A stretch of DNA of 21,554 nucleotides from an uncultured Colwellia sp. GTDB lineage: Bacteria; Pseudomonadota; Gammaproteobacteria; Enterobacterales; Alteromonadaceae. The position numbers were made by a program, and so were the translations under genes. How positions within the stretch are numbered: position 1 is the stretch's first letter; the number at the start of each line of letters is the position of its first letter. Under the pieces are notes generated by a model, which saw only the letters and a list, made by a program, of their open reading frames with translations, did not search any database and had not been told where the DNA came from. Below, in pieces: positions 8,235 through 16,192 of the stretch. The stretch spans positions 1 to 21,554 of the forward strand of contig CAJWBY010000068.1 in assembly GCA_913020705.1 (NCBI GenBank). Direction: 5' to 3'.

Positions 8235-10451
8235 TTAATAATAAGAAACTTGTGTAGGTATTGTTAAAATACTTTTTCCAAAACGCTTTAACCAATAATA
8301 TATCGCAGAAAAAATGCCAATAACAACAATTATACTTATCCCTGCAGATAATGGATTGGTCGTAAATGTCGCGACTTGATAAGTGAACGTAGCGGCTAAA
8401 TAAGCGAGCGAAAAACTCCATAATGCAGCGAAAGAGGCCCATCGAGTGCCAACTTCACTTTTTATTGCGCCCATTGCAGCTGCACAAGGGGTGTAAAGTA
8501 AAATAAATAACAAATAGCTAAAGGCACCAATTTTCCCCGCGAATGCGGCCTGCATGACGGTAAATGTCCCCTCATTCACACCTTGTTCTTCTGCTGCAAC
8601 TTTTAAGTTTGAAACATCACCAATATCAGTTCCTAAAGGGTCATCTGCTTCAATTCCTAATAAATTTTCTTTTACTGAATCCGTTGCATCATTCCATATT
8701 TCTGCCATTGACTTTAATGCTTCACCTTCATCACTTGCGTCAGTGTATAAACTATTGAAAGTAGCAACTAACGCTTCTTTCGCAAAAAGTCCTGTAATGA
8801 TGCCAACACTCGCTTGCCAGTTATCTTCTTTAATTCCCATTGGTGCAAGTAATGGTGTCACAACTTGAGCACTTTTACTTAAGACTGAATCTTGAGAGTC
8901 ATGATGGCCAAACTGACCATCAGTACCTAATGAATTAAAGAAGTTAAGTACACAAACTACGAGAACAATAGTTTTACCTGCACCAAGTATGAATGAACGA
9001 GTACGTTGCCAAACACGGTGTACGAGATATGAAAACTTTGGCATTTCATAAAGTGGTAATTCCATAATATTGACAGAATTCTTACCCATTAATACAGTAT
9101 GTTTTAATAAAAATCCTGTAAACAAGGCTGCAGCGATACCAATTAAATAAAGTAAGAATACTAAATTTTGCCCTGAATCAGGAAAAAATGCTGCAGCAAA
9201 CAAAGCATATACAGGTAAACGCGCGCCACACGACATAAACGGCGACATCATGATGGTAGTAATACGTTCACGCTCACTGTCAAGAATTCGTGCCGACATT
9301 ACCGCTGGAACTGTACAACCAAATCCAACAATTAACGGTACAAAAGCTTTACCTGGCAAACCAATTCTTTGCATTGCGCTATCAACCACAAATGCTGCTC
9401 GAGCCAAGTAACCACTGCTTTCCAAAATAGACAAACCAATAAACAAACAAGCAATGATTGGAATAAAAGTCGCAACAGTTTGAATACCTAAACCCGCACC
9501 TTCAATTAAAGTCAGTAGCCATTGCGGCAAATCAAAACTTGATAAGAAGTGCTGTGGATAATCAACAAAAATTGCGCCGGCTAAAATATCAAAAAAATCA
9601 ATAAAAGCACTACCGACATTAATGGCAAACATAAATAACAAATACATCATGCCAAGAAAAATAGGTACACCTAACCATGGATGAAGAATAAAATGGTCAA
9701 GACGATCACTCAAACTGATTGCAGGTGCTTTTTTCGATGTTGGTAAACTTTCTTTAATCTCAAGCAATAATTGTTGAATAAATTCATATCTCGCCTGCAT
9801 GATGCTAATCGCATCGTCATTCGTTTGCTGACAAGTACCATCATCATTGCAAGAACCGCATTCAAGTTCGAATAAAGCATCAGTAGAGCTTTTATCTTCG
9901 ATTTGATTAAGAAGTTTTTCAGGAAATATTAATTTCTTTGGACGCGTACTTGCCTTAGGCATTTCAAGTAAAGCAGCTTCTACATCTTTCAAGGTATTTT
10001 TGGATAAACTATTAGCGATAATAACTTTACAGCCAAGTTCTTTCGCTAAAATTTTCGTATCAACGTTTTGAGCTTCTTTTCGGTCCGCTTTATTAATCAC
10101 TAATAAAACAGGTAGACCAAGTTCAAGTAACTGAGTTGTTAAGTACAATTGACGTTTTAATTGCGTAGCGTCTACAACATTTATTAAACAATCAATCGAT
10201 TGGCTTTTAATAAAGTCTTGAGTAATAGAAAGGTCTTTGCCTTGCTGATTTCGACTAGCGAGCGAGCTGATACCCGGTAAATCAGATAATAACGCTTGTT
10301 TTTTATTAAATGAAAAGTTCTGCTGCTTGGTTGCAACAGTAACACCTGTCCAGTTACCTGTTTGCTGTTTTGCACCAGTTAAGGCATTAAAGAATGTGCT
10401 TTTTCCTGAATTGGCAAAGCCAACAAGAGCCAAATGTAAAGCTTGTGACAT
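8235..10451 (-). CDS. feoB: Ferrous iron transporter FeoB
   Basis: A 738-residue inner-membrane Fe(II) transporter with an N-terminal G-protein domain. G1 is GFANSGKST (11-19; most FeoB read GNPNxGKT), G2 lies in GNWTGVTV with Thr35, G3 is DLPG (57-60) and G4 is NKAD (120-123, where FeoB usually has NMxD). The membrane part carries the two paired gate regions: GCTVPAVMSARIL (378-390) with FMSCGARLPVYALF (405-418), and the C-terminal LLYTPCAAAMGAIKSEVG (651-668). Between the G domain and the first membrane helix sits a cysteine motif, Cys198-x2-Cys201-x5-Cys207 (ECGSCNDDGTCQQ). The start codon overlaps the feoA stop by one base (TAATG), so the two are translationally coupled. No feoC follows. 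Regulation by iron through Fur is indicated by the operator-like site upstream of feoA. Confidence 0.97.
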   Translation of the reverse strand: MSQALHLALVGFANSGKSTFFNALTGAKQQTGNWTGVTVATKQQNFSFNKKQALLSDLPGISSLASRNQQGKDLSITQDFIKSQSIDCLINVVDATQLKRQLYLTTQLLELGLPVLLVINKADRKEAQNVDTKILAKELGCKVIIANSLSKNTLKDVEAALLEMPKASTRPKKLIFPEKLLNQIEDKSSTDALFELECGSCNDDGTCQQTNDDAISIMQARYEFIQQLLLEIKESLPTSKKAPAISLSDRLDHFILHPWLGVPIFLGMMYLLFMFAINVGSAFIDFFDILAGAIFVDYPQHFLSSFDLPQWLLTLIEGAGLGIQTVATFIPIIACLFIGLSILESSGYLARAAFVVDSAMQRIGLPGKAFVPLIVGFGCTVPAVMSARILDSERERITTIMMSPFMSCGARLPVYALFAAAFFPDSGQNLVFLLYLIGIAAALFTGFLLKHTVLMGKNSVNIMELPLYEMPKFSYLVHRVWQRTRSFILGAGKTIVLVVCVLNFFNSLGTDGQFGHHDSQDSVLSKSAQVVTPLLAPMGIKEDNWQASVGIITGLFAKEALVATFNSLYTDASDEGEALKSMAEIWNDATDSVKENLLGIEADDPLGTDIGDVSNLKVAAEEQGVNEGTFTVMQAAFAGKIGAFSYLLFILLYTPCAAAMGAIKSEVGTRWASFAALWSFSLAYLAATFTYQVATFTTNPLSAGISIIVVIGIFSAIYYWLKRFGKSILTIPTQVSYY

Positions 10452-10675
10452 TAGACGATTTCTATACCTATTTGTTGAGCGATACTAGGAGCAAGGCAAA
10501 TTTTAGTACCATGGAGGTGAAAGGCAAGCGGCCCGTTAAAGGGGGCTTTGTGAGCTAATGATATTTCCGTTTTCAACGCAAAGCCCTGTTCGATTAACTG
10601 TGATGTTAAATCGAAGTTTTCAGGTAACGAACGAATTACCGCTCGTTGGGTACGCATTAATTGTGAAAGGGTCAT
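10451..10675 (-). CDS. feoA: Ferrous iron transport accessory protein FeoA
   Basis: A 74-residue SH3-like FeoA protein, counted from the ATG at 10675 (MTLSQLMRTQRAVIRSL); an in-frame TTG at 10681 adds only two residues and is less likely. Family features are the N-terminal TLSQL, the central LIEQGFALKTEISLAHKAP, corresponding to the usual 'LxxlGlxpGtxvxvxxxaP' core, and the final ALHxxxIxLxxxxAxxI-like strand. FeoA is a small cytoplasmic protein that works with FeoB in Fe(II) uptake. It is the first gene of the feoAB operon, with its stop overlapping the feoB start, and stands 17 bases downstream of a Fur-box-like palindrome. Confidence 0.95.
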   Translation of the reverse strand: MTLSQLMRTQRAVIRSLPENFDLTSQLIEQGFALKTEISLAHKAPFNGPLAFHLHGTKICLAPSIAQQIGIEIV

Positions 10676-10691
10676 AAACAAAAACTCAAAT

Positions 10692-10710
10692 AATAATGAT
10701 TATCATTTGA
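10692..10710 (-). promoter_or_regulatory. Fur-box-like operator of feoAB
   Basis: The 19-mer AATAATGATTATCATTTGA on the plus strand matches the Fur consensus (9-1-9 inverted repeat GATAATGAT-A-ATCATTATC) at 14 of 18 arm positions, with a perfect AATGAT-T-ATCATT core. It covers the expected transcription start just after the -10 box and would block initiation when Fur is iron-loaded. Iron-Fur control of feo is established in enteric bacteria; here it is inferred from the site. Confidence 0.82.
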
Positions 10711-10738
10711 TTCTACTTTACTATTAAGTTTTCAGCAA
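10710..10738 (-). promoter_or_regulatory. feoAB promoter (-35 and -10)
   Basis: On the minus strand TTGCTG (complement of 10733-10738) and TAGAAT (complement of 10710-10715) are separated by exactly 17 bp. The start point would fall near 10703, inside the Fur-box-like palindrome, and give a leader of roughly 30 bases before the feoA ATG. The rest of the 269-bp divergent region up to 10944 shows no other feature that could be supported. Confidence 0.7.
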
Positions 10739-10944
10739 GAGCATATAGCATACGAATTGATCTATATCAGATAAGTAAAGCCGAGGTGTAGCAAGCGAAA
10801 TAAACATTATGAAGCAATAGGTGCATAAACTCCTCATCGTTTTGCAGAAAATGTAATAAAGAGAATTTGCTTTATTTAGGGATAATTGATGACAATTCCC
10901 ATAAGAGTGGCACAATGAGTTAAGACTAAAAATAAGGAATATAA

Positions 10945-12198
10945 ATGAAGGGTTTCACTACCTTAATTTTATTGTGTTTTAGCACAATAAGTTATGCCAC
11001 AGAACAAGCAGAAGAAATATTCAAACAACTTGCTCCATCACTTTATCAAATAAGGCTCATAGATACCGCTAGTGGAGAAAAGTCGTCTATCGGTTCAGGT
11101 TTTCAAATTAGCAGCGACGGGTTAATAGCAACAAATTATCATGTTATTTCTGGTTATGCTCGTCATCCGAATAAATACACCATTGAAATTTTTGATCATC
11201 AAGGAGAAAAAGCACCACTTACTTTACTGAGTGTTGATGTAATCAATGATCTAGCTTTAGTTAAAAGAAAAACTGATAGCGAAATGCCTTTTTTTGAAAT
11301 AGCTAAAAGTGTGCCTCAAAAAGGTGAAGAGCTTTATTCATTAGGAAATCCACACGATTTAGGCATGATAGTTGTTCCTGGGACTTATAACGGTTTGAAA
11401 AAAGAATCGTTTAACGATCGTATACATTTTACCGGCTCTGTAAATTCAGGAATGAGCGGCGGACCTGTTGTGAACAAAAATTCAGAAGTAGTAGGGATAA
11501 ATGTTGCAACATCGGGTAACCAGATTGGATTTTTAGTACCTCATGATAAATTGCTTAACCTATATCAGCGCTATAAAACATCTGAACCGACGAGTATTGA
11601 TGCCCAAATGGCTCAACAACTCACCGATAATCAAGACAAATTAATAACAACATTACTCAATAGTGAATGGCAAATGCGACCATTAGGTGAAGGTTTAATT
11701 CCTGTAGTCAACATTCCATTTATCCGTTGCTGGGGTGAATCAAATGCAGATAAAGCAGACGCGATTGTATCTGCCGTTGTAGCCAACTGTTCTTTAGATG
11801 AAAATACATATATATCAAATGACTTTTTCACGGGGTCAATCGAGATGCAATATCGCTATATGCAGGCAAAAGAGCTAAGTGATACAAAATTTTATCAAAT
11901 ATTTGAGCGCCAGTTAAACCAAGTAAGGTCAGGTAACAAAGCAGGTAAAGATGATGTCTCTGAATATCAATGCCAGCACGACATCACTACACCGTCAAAT
12001 CTAGCAATTACTAACAAATCTGTTTTTTGCACCCGTGCTTATAAAGACTTCCCCAAATTATTTGATGTTTTATATGTCGCAATTTCTGTTGATAAGGGAG
12101 ACCAAGCATTACTCAGTCACTTCACCATTTCAGGTGTTAGCCAAGGCAGTGCGCTTAACTTCACCGAGAAATTTATGGAGTCTATCTCATGGAAATAA
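10945..12198 (+). CDS. Secreted trypsin-like serine protease with cysteine-containing C-terminal domain
   Basis: A 417-residue protein with a signal peptide (MKGFTTLILLCFSTISYA, cleavage near residue 18) and a trypsin-2/DegP-type protease domain from about 25 to 210. The catalytic triad is readable: His66 (IATNYHVISG), Asp102 (VINDLALV) and Ser171 (NSGMSGGPVV); the oxyanion region and the typical SLGNPHDLG segment are also present. Unlike DegP/DegS there is no PDZ domain. Residues 211-417 form a domain I do not recognise, with four cysteines (262, 282, 343, 362) that could make two disulfides in the periplasm. A good Shine-Dalgarno (AAGGA, 7 bases before the ATG) supports the start. The stop codon lies inside the next gene (10-base overlap), so it is coupled to the FHA membrane protein, its likely functional partner. 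Confidence 0.9.
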   Translation: MKGFTTLILLCFSTISYATEQAEEIFKQLAPSLYQIRLIDTASGEKSSIGSGFQISSDGLIATNYHVISGYARHPNKYTIEIFDHQGEKAPLTLLSVDVINDLALVKRKTDSEMPFFEIAKSVPQKGEELYSLGNPHDLGMIVVPGTYNGLKKESFNDRIHFTGSVNSGMSGGPVVNKNSEVVGINVATSGNQIGFLVPHDKLLNLYQRYKTSEPTSIDAQMAQQLTDNQDKLITTLLNSEWQMRPLGEGLIPVVNIPFIRCWGESNADKADAIVSAVVANCSLDENTYISNDFFTGSIEMQYRYMQAKELSDTKFYQIFERQLNQVRSGNKAGKDDVSEYQCQHDITTPSNLAITNKSVFCTRAYKDFPKLFDVLYVAISVDKGDQALLSHFTISGVSQGSALNFTEKFMESISWK

Positions 12199-13163
12199 TC
12201 ATTGAAGAAATTACGCGTGGACACAAGTTAATAGCTCGACATAAATTTTTGCAAGATAATATCAATATTGGCCGTGGTTATGATAATGATATTATTATGG
12301 CTGATCCTCATATTTGTGCTCAGCATCTTGGCTTGAATTTTAATGGCGAACATTGGGTGTTAAATGACGAAGACACTATTAATGGCAGTTTCTATGAAGA
12401 TGAATTTTCACAAACGAAATTAGCGGTTCATCAACACATAGTTCACTCAGGGCAAGTGTTTCTAATTGGAAAAAGCTTAATACGCGTTATTTTTCCTGAT
12501 CACCCCGTACCGGATAGTATCTGCTTCAGCCCATTTGAAAACATTTTAAACGTAACGAGACACCCAGCTTTTTTAACCGTGAGTATTTTGCTTTTCGCAA
12601 CGGTTACCGGTTGGTTATTTAATCTTCACAATCCAATTGAAGCTACATTCACAGGATTATTAGTACCTGCCATTGGCATGACTTTAATGTTTACTCTATG
12701 GCCTGCTGGCGTTGCATTAGTTTCTCATTTAACCAAACATGAGGCTCGATTTTGGGGGCAGTTAGGTATTTGTTTTGTATTTTTCAACTTGATGTGGGTA
12801 AGTGATTTTATTGAGAACCTAGTGAGTTTTAACGCTTCATCTCAATCTATGTTTGGCATGGTTGTTTCTTTATTACCAATAACAATAGCTTTTTGTTTGT
12901 TTTGGCTTAATTGCCATATTGGTTTCCAGATGACCAAAAAGCGTAGGACGGTAGTCGCCTCTTGTATGACATTACTGTTATTCGGCGGTAGTTATTTAAT
13001 TCAGTTAAGTAAAAAACCAGAATTCAGTGTTCGACCAGCCTTCAACACCACATTAATGGCGCCAAGTTATTTATTTACGAGCAGCAATAATGTGCAAGAC
13101 TTTATTGAGAATAGCAAAGCGTTATTTACTAAAGCACAAGAAGCAGCAAAAGAAGAAAAGTGA
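12189..13163 (+). CDS. FHA-domain membrane protein, partner of the upstream protease
   Basis: A 324-residue protein with an N-terminal forkhead-associated domain (about 5-100) and five predicted membrane helices (about 127-145, 154-179, 188-208, 221-241, 254-271), then a ~50-residue tail. FHA landmarks are Gly28-Arg29 (NIGRGYDNDI), His46, and Asn65-Gly66 (DTINGSFYEDE). The conserved SRxH motif reads CAQH (Cys43), losing the serine that usually contacts the phosphothreonine backbone, so phospho-binding is uncertain. With the FHA domain in the cytoplasm, five helices place the tail (272-324) in the periplasm, the same compartment as the protease encoded just upstream with a 10-base overlap. No kinase or phosphatase of the Ser/Thr type lies nearby. 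The function is unknown; a membrane signalling or regulated-proteolysis role is inference. Confidence 0.85.
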   Translation: MEIIIEEITRGHKLIARHKFLQDNINIGRGYDNDIIMADPHICAQHLGLNFNGEHWVLNDEDTINGSFYEDEFSQTKLAVHQHIVHSGQVFLIGKSLIRVIFPDHPVPDSICFSPFENILNVTRHPAFLTVSILLFATVTGWLFNLHNPIEATFTGLLVPAIGMTLMFTLWPAGVALVSHLTKHEARFWGQLGICFVFFNLMWVSDFIENLVSFNASSQSMFGMVVSLLPITIAFCLFWLNCHIGFQMTKKRRTVVASCMTLLLFGGSYLIQLSKKPEFSVRPAFNTTLMAPSYLFTSSNNVQDFIENSKALFTKAQEAAKEEK

Positions 13164-13185
13164 TAGGTTATTTCAACGAAACATC

Positions 13186-13215
13186 GTCACTCCTTGCCAT
13201 CCATGGCAACGTGAC
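13186..13215. repeat. Interrupted inverted repeat, possible REP-like element
   Basis: TTGCCAT (13194-13200) and ATGGCAA (13203-13209) pair over a 2-base loop, and the flanking GTCAC (13186-13190) and GTGAC (13211-13215) extend the stem across a small internal bulge. It is G-C richer than its surroundings and lies between the FHA gene and the trpS terminator, a typical place for dispersed palindromic repeats. Only one copy is visible here. Confidence 0.4.
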
Positions 13216-13235
13216 ATACCGTTCATCCTGAACAT

Positions 13236-13268
13236 AAAAAGGCTAACGAATATTCGTTAGCCTTTTTT
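13236..13268. terminator. Bidirectional intrinsic terminator between FHA gene and trpS
   Basis: GGCTAACGAATATTCGTTAGCC (13241-13262) is a perfect palindrome flanked by five A (13236-13240) and six T (13263-13268), so it forms an 11-bp stem with a U-run on either strand. It serves the convergent FHA and rpe-trpS transcripts. Confidence 0.9.
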
Positions 13269-13290
13269 ATTGGGTTTGATTAATAATTGA

Positions 13291-14295
13291 TTATGGGCGA
13301 GGGATAAAACCGACTCCGTCATAAACTTTTGCTAATATTTTACTTGCTCGTGCCGAGGCTTTTTCAGCACCCGCTTTCATTACAGAATCTAAATATGCTT
13401 GATCATTTCTGATTTCGTGATATCTCTGTTGAATGGGTTCTAATAAAGCAACCACTGCATTAGCCACATCACCTTTTAGATGCCCGTACATTTTATCTTC
13501 ATATTTAGGCACTAGCTGCTCAACAGTTTCGCCGGTACAACATGACAACAAAGACAACAAGTTTGATACACCAGGCTTCTCTTCAATATTGAAATAAATA
13601 TTAGCTTCTTCATCAGAATCAGTCATAGCACGTTTAATTTTTTTACTGATTTTTTTAGGCTCTTCTAACAATCCAATAAAATTGCCTGGATTAGTATCAG
13701 ACTTAGACATTTTTTTAGTCGGTTCAAGCAAGCTCATTACTCGCGCACCAAACTCTGGAATGTATGGGTCTGGCACAGTAAATGTTTCACCATGAAGATT
13801 ATTAAAGCGCGTAGCAATATCTCGGGCTAATTCTAAATGTTGCTTCTGATCATCACCTACTGGTACACGGTCAGCATTATAAAGTAAAATATCCGCCGCC
13901 ATTAATACAGGATAAGTAAATAAGCCTGAATTCATGTTTGCTTCTGATTTTTGAGATTTATCTTTGTATTGAGTCATTCTATTCAACTCACCCATTTGTG
14001 TGTAACAATTTAACACCCAACTAAGCTGAGCATGTTCTGGTACATGCGATTGAATAAATATGGTGCTTTTTTCAGGGTCAACGCCACACGCTAAATACAA
14101 GGCTAAACCGTCAAGCGTCGCTTTTCTCAAATCTTCTGGATTTGGACGAACGGTAATAGCATGTTGATCTACAAGCATGTAATAACACTCATGACTATCC
14201 TGCATGCTAACCCATTGTTTTAACGCACCTAAATAATTACCAATGGTTAAATCACCTGATGGCTGACAGCCGCTTAATACGATAGGTTTACTCAT
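13291..14295 (-). CDS. trpS: Tryptophanyl-tRNA synthetase
   Basis: A 334-residue class I aminoacyl-tRNA synthetase that charges tRNA-Trp in the cytoplasm. The HIGH-type signature is PSGDLTIGN (12-20), as in E. coli TrpS (PSGELTIGN), and the KMSKS loop is intact at 195-199 ([13 protein letters not shown]). Other family segments are [12 protein letters not shown] (102-113), [12 protein letters not shown] (128-139) and [16 protein letters not shown] (146-161). Length equals that of the E. coli enzyme. The ATG has a good ribosome-binding site (AAAGGG about 6 bases upstream). It follows rpe by 34 bp and is probably co-transcribed with it; the gph gene found between rpe and trpS in E. coli is absent. 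Confidence 0.98.
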   Translation of the reverse strand: MSKPIVLSGCQPSGDLTIGNYLGALKQWVSMQDSHECYYMLVDQHAITVRPNPEDLRKATLDGLALYLACGVDPEKSTIFIQSHVPEHAQLSWVLNCYTQMGELNRMTQYKDKSQKSEANMNSGLFTYPVLMAADILLYNADRVPVGDDQKQHLELARDIATRFNNLHGETFTVPDPYIPEFGARVMSLLEPTKKMSKSDTNPGNFIGLLEEPKKISKKIKRAMTDSDEEANIYFNIEEKPGVSNLLSLLSCCTGETVEQLVPKYEDKMYGHLKGDVANAVVALLEPIQQRYHEIRNDQAYLDSVMKAGAEKASARASKILAKVYDGVGFIPRP

Positions 14296-14329
14296 GATTT
14301 CCCTTTATTTTAATTAATTTGTTAAATAT

Positions 14330-15004
14330 CTATTTGTTAGCTTTAGCTAATTCACTGCGCATTTCATCAATGGCTACTTTATAATCTGGCTTTGAAAAAA
14401 TGGCCGAGCCAGCAACGAACATATCAGCGCCCGCCTCTGCAATTTCTGCAATATTATCAGCTTTAACACCGCCATCTACTTGTAAACGAATATCTCGTCC
14501 ACTCGCGATGATGCGCTCTTTTACTAATCTTAATTTATCTAGCGTAGTGGGAATAAATGATTGCCCACCAAAACCAGGGTTAACCGACATCAGTAAGATG
14601 ACATCGAGCTTGTCCATAACAAAGTCTAAGCAATGCAAAGGTGTCGCTGGATTTAAAACGAGCCCAGCTTTACAACCGTGATCTTTAATCAACTGCAGAG
14701 TACGGTCAATATGATCACTGCCTTCAGGATGAAACGTAATAATATCGGCACCTGCTTTAGCAAAACCAGGTATTAAACTGTCAACTGGCTTCACCATTAA
14801 ATGTACATCAATGGGTGCCGTTATACCGTAATCACGTAGAGACTGACAAATCATCGGGCCAAACGTTAAGTTAGGTACAAAATGGTTATCCATTACATCA
14901 AAGTGCACAACATCAGCACCGGCAGCTATAACCTTAGCAACATCATCACCTAAACGTGCGAAATCAGCAGATAAAATGGAAGGAGCAATTAAAAATGAAG
15001 ACAT
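14330..15004 (-). CDS. rpe: Ribulose-phosphate 3-epimerase
   Basis: A 224-residue TIM-barrel enzyme interconverting ribulose 5-phosphate and xylulose 5-phosphate in the pentose phosphate pathway. The N-terminus is [14 protein letters not shown]; metal and catalytic residues are visible as His34 and Asp36 ([13 protein letters not shown]), His68 (DVHLMV) and Asp177 (LQVDGGV), with VNPGFGGQ (141-148) closing over the phosphate. I chose the ATG at 15004, which has AAGG at a suitable distance; a TTG at 15010 is too close to that site. It is first in an rpe-trpS transcript. In E. coli rpe follows dam in one operon; here dam lies almost 4 kb away, and an own promoter is visible upstream. Confidence 0.97.
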   Translation of the reverse strand: MSSFLIAPSILSADFARLGDDVAKVIAAGADVVHFDVMDNHFVPNLTFGPMICQSLRDYGITAPIDVHLMVKPVDSLIPGFAKAGADIITFHPEGSDHIDRTLQLIKDHGCKAGLVLNPATPLHCLDFVMDKLDVILLMSVNPGFGGQSFIPTTLDKLRLVKERIIASGRDIRLQVDGGVKADNIAEIAEAGADMFVAGSAIFSKPDYKVAIDEMRSELAKANK

Positions 15005-15032
15005 AGACAAACCTTATTAGAATATTGGTCGC

Positions 15033-15041
15033 ATTATAACA
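15033..15041 (-). promoter_or_regulatory. Extended -10 promoter of rpe-trpS
   Basis: On the minus strand TGTTATAAT (complement of 15033-15041) is an extended -10 element: TG, one base, then a perfect TATAAT. The -35 region (GAGTTT/AGAGTT at 16-17 bp) is poor, which is common when the extended motif is present. The start point would fall near 15026, about 22 bases before the rpe ATG. Confidence 0.55.
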
Positions 15042-15463
15042 ACGACCTAAGGGAAAACTCTATAGATAGATTCATTCATACACTTACTATTTAGCTGAAA
15101 TGACTTAAAAATGCCAAGGTTTGATATCTAATGGAGAGAGGTAGCTTAAATTCGAAGTTAGTATTATTTATTGCTCATATTCCAATTGCCCCTAATTAAA
15201 GGGTAAATTTATTAATGAAATACCTATCACCCCATAATCACTATTTCATGCTCTTTTTGTGAGCATTCGTTTTATCCTTGCACCAAAACAGATCGTTTTT
15301 AATAGGTATTAAATTCCGTCAAAAACAACACCTTCGCAACCAACTGAATTTAAAGGATAAATTTTTATCGATTTGCCTGCTCGCTCAGGCATCTACCTTG
15401 CAATGTAAGGTTAGCACTAAAATATTAAACATAAAAAACATATAACTATATAAAGAGACTCTC
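15042..15463. other. Divergent intergenic region with leader hairpins before the porin gene
   Basis: No gene could be supported in these 422 bases. Three short hairpins are visible: ATGCTC/GAGCAT (15248-15253 and 15261-15266), TGCCTG/CAGGCA (15374-15379 and 15386-15391, loop CTCGCT) and ACCTT/AAGGT (15395-15399 and 15407-15411). The last two stand side by side 50-90 bases before the porin ATG and could form a structured leader. Close to the ATG, AAAGAG is a plausible ribosome-binding site. No convincing -35/-10 pair was found. Confidence 0.35.
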
Positions 15464-16153
15464 ATGAAAAAGACACTAATATCACTATCACTTACATCTT
15501 TAATTGCCGCAACGTCATTGTTGTCAGTACAAGCATCTGCTGTTGAAGGTTTATCAGCTAATGTTGCTGCTACAAGTAACTATTTATGGCGTGGTGTAAG
15601 CCAAACGGGTAACGCTGCAGCTATTTCAGGTGGTATCGATTACGCAGCCGACTCAGGGTTTTATGCTGGAACTTGGGCTTCAAACATTGATTTTGGCGAC
15701 GATGCTAGTGCCGAGTTAGATTTTTACTTAGGTTTTAGCGGTCAGTTAAGCGAAGACGTTAGTTACGATGTAGGTTATATCTATTATGCCTACCCTGACT
15801 CAGCACAAACTGATACGACAAACGAATATGATTTTGGTGAAGTATACGGCTCATTGTCTTACTCATATTTTTCAGTATCAGCAAGCTACGGAATTAATAA
15901 TGATGACGGTGCTGCATTTGCTGACGCAAGCTTATATATTTCGGCTGATGCAGAGTTTGAAATCGCTGATGGATTAACATTAGCCTTTCATTTAGGTGAT
16001 TATTCTTTTGATGATGCTATGGTTGCTGAAGACTATAACGATTACGGTGTTAGTTTAAGCAAAGATGGTTTCACCTTTGCGGTATCTGATACAGATATGG
16101 ATAATGATGATATGAAATTTGTTATTTCATATGCTGTTGATATCGACTTATAA
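15464..16153 (+). CDS. TorF family putative porin (outer-membrane beta-barrel)
   Basis: A 229-residue protein with a clear signal peptide (MKKTLISLSLTSLIAATSLL..., cleavage after Ala26 in QASA/VEG). The mature protein begins LSANVAATSNYLWRGVSQT, which is the hallmark start of the small TorF/TIGR02001 barrel family, and continues with alternating hydrophobic/polar strands rich in Tyr, Asp and Gly (YAGTWASNIDFGDDASAELD, YDVGYIYYAYP) and ends in a strand, FVISYAVDIDL. It is very acidic, as expected for an outer-membrane barrel of a marine bacterium. The family is described as putative porins and no substrate is known with confidence. It is transcribed alone: a strong terminator follows its stop, and nagB downstream has a separate ribosome-binding site. 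Confidence 0.9.
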   Translation: MKKTLISLSLTSLIAATSLLSVQASAVEGLSANVAATSNYLWRGVSQTGNAAAISGGIDYAADSGFYAGTWASNIDFGDDASAELDFYLGFSGQLSEDVSYDVGYIYYAYPDSAQTDTTNEYDFGEVYGSLSYSYFSVSASYGINNDDGAAFADASLYISADAEFEIADGLTLAFHLGDYSFDDAMVAEDYNDYGVSLSKDGFTFAVSDTDMDNDDMKFVISYAVDIDL

Positions 16154-16158
16154 CAACA

Positions 16159-16192
16159 AATAAAGCCAGTAATGCGCATTACTGGCTTTATT
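16159..16192 (+). terminator. Intrinsic terminator of the porin gene
   Basis: A perfect 34-bp palindrome centred between 16175 and 16176, with arms AATAAAGCCAGTAATGC and GCATTACTGGCTTTATT, starts 6 bases after the porin stop codon. A short T-rich end (TTTATTCC) follows. The remaining 217 bases up to nagB hold no further gene. Confidence 0.85.

Noticed and set aside
8200..8442. Minus-strand small Cys/Tyr-rich frame overlapping the feoB 3' end
   Set aside because: It runs in another frame of the feoB coding region and through the terminator; no start signal or family resemblance.
8554..8868. Plus-strand open frame opposite feoB
   Set aside because: feoB is unmistakable on the other strand; the plus-strand translation is low-complexity Ser/Pro-rich shadow sequence.
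10724..10915. Minus-strand 63-codon frame in the feoA/protease intergenic region
   Set aside because: It overlaps the feoAB promoter, has no ribosome-binding site and no recognisable protein features.
13246..14240. Atypical HIGH motif (TIGN) in TrpS
   Set aside because: E. coli TrpS has the same SGxLTIGNY sequence, so this is ordinary.
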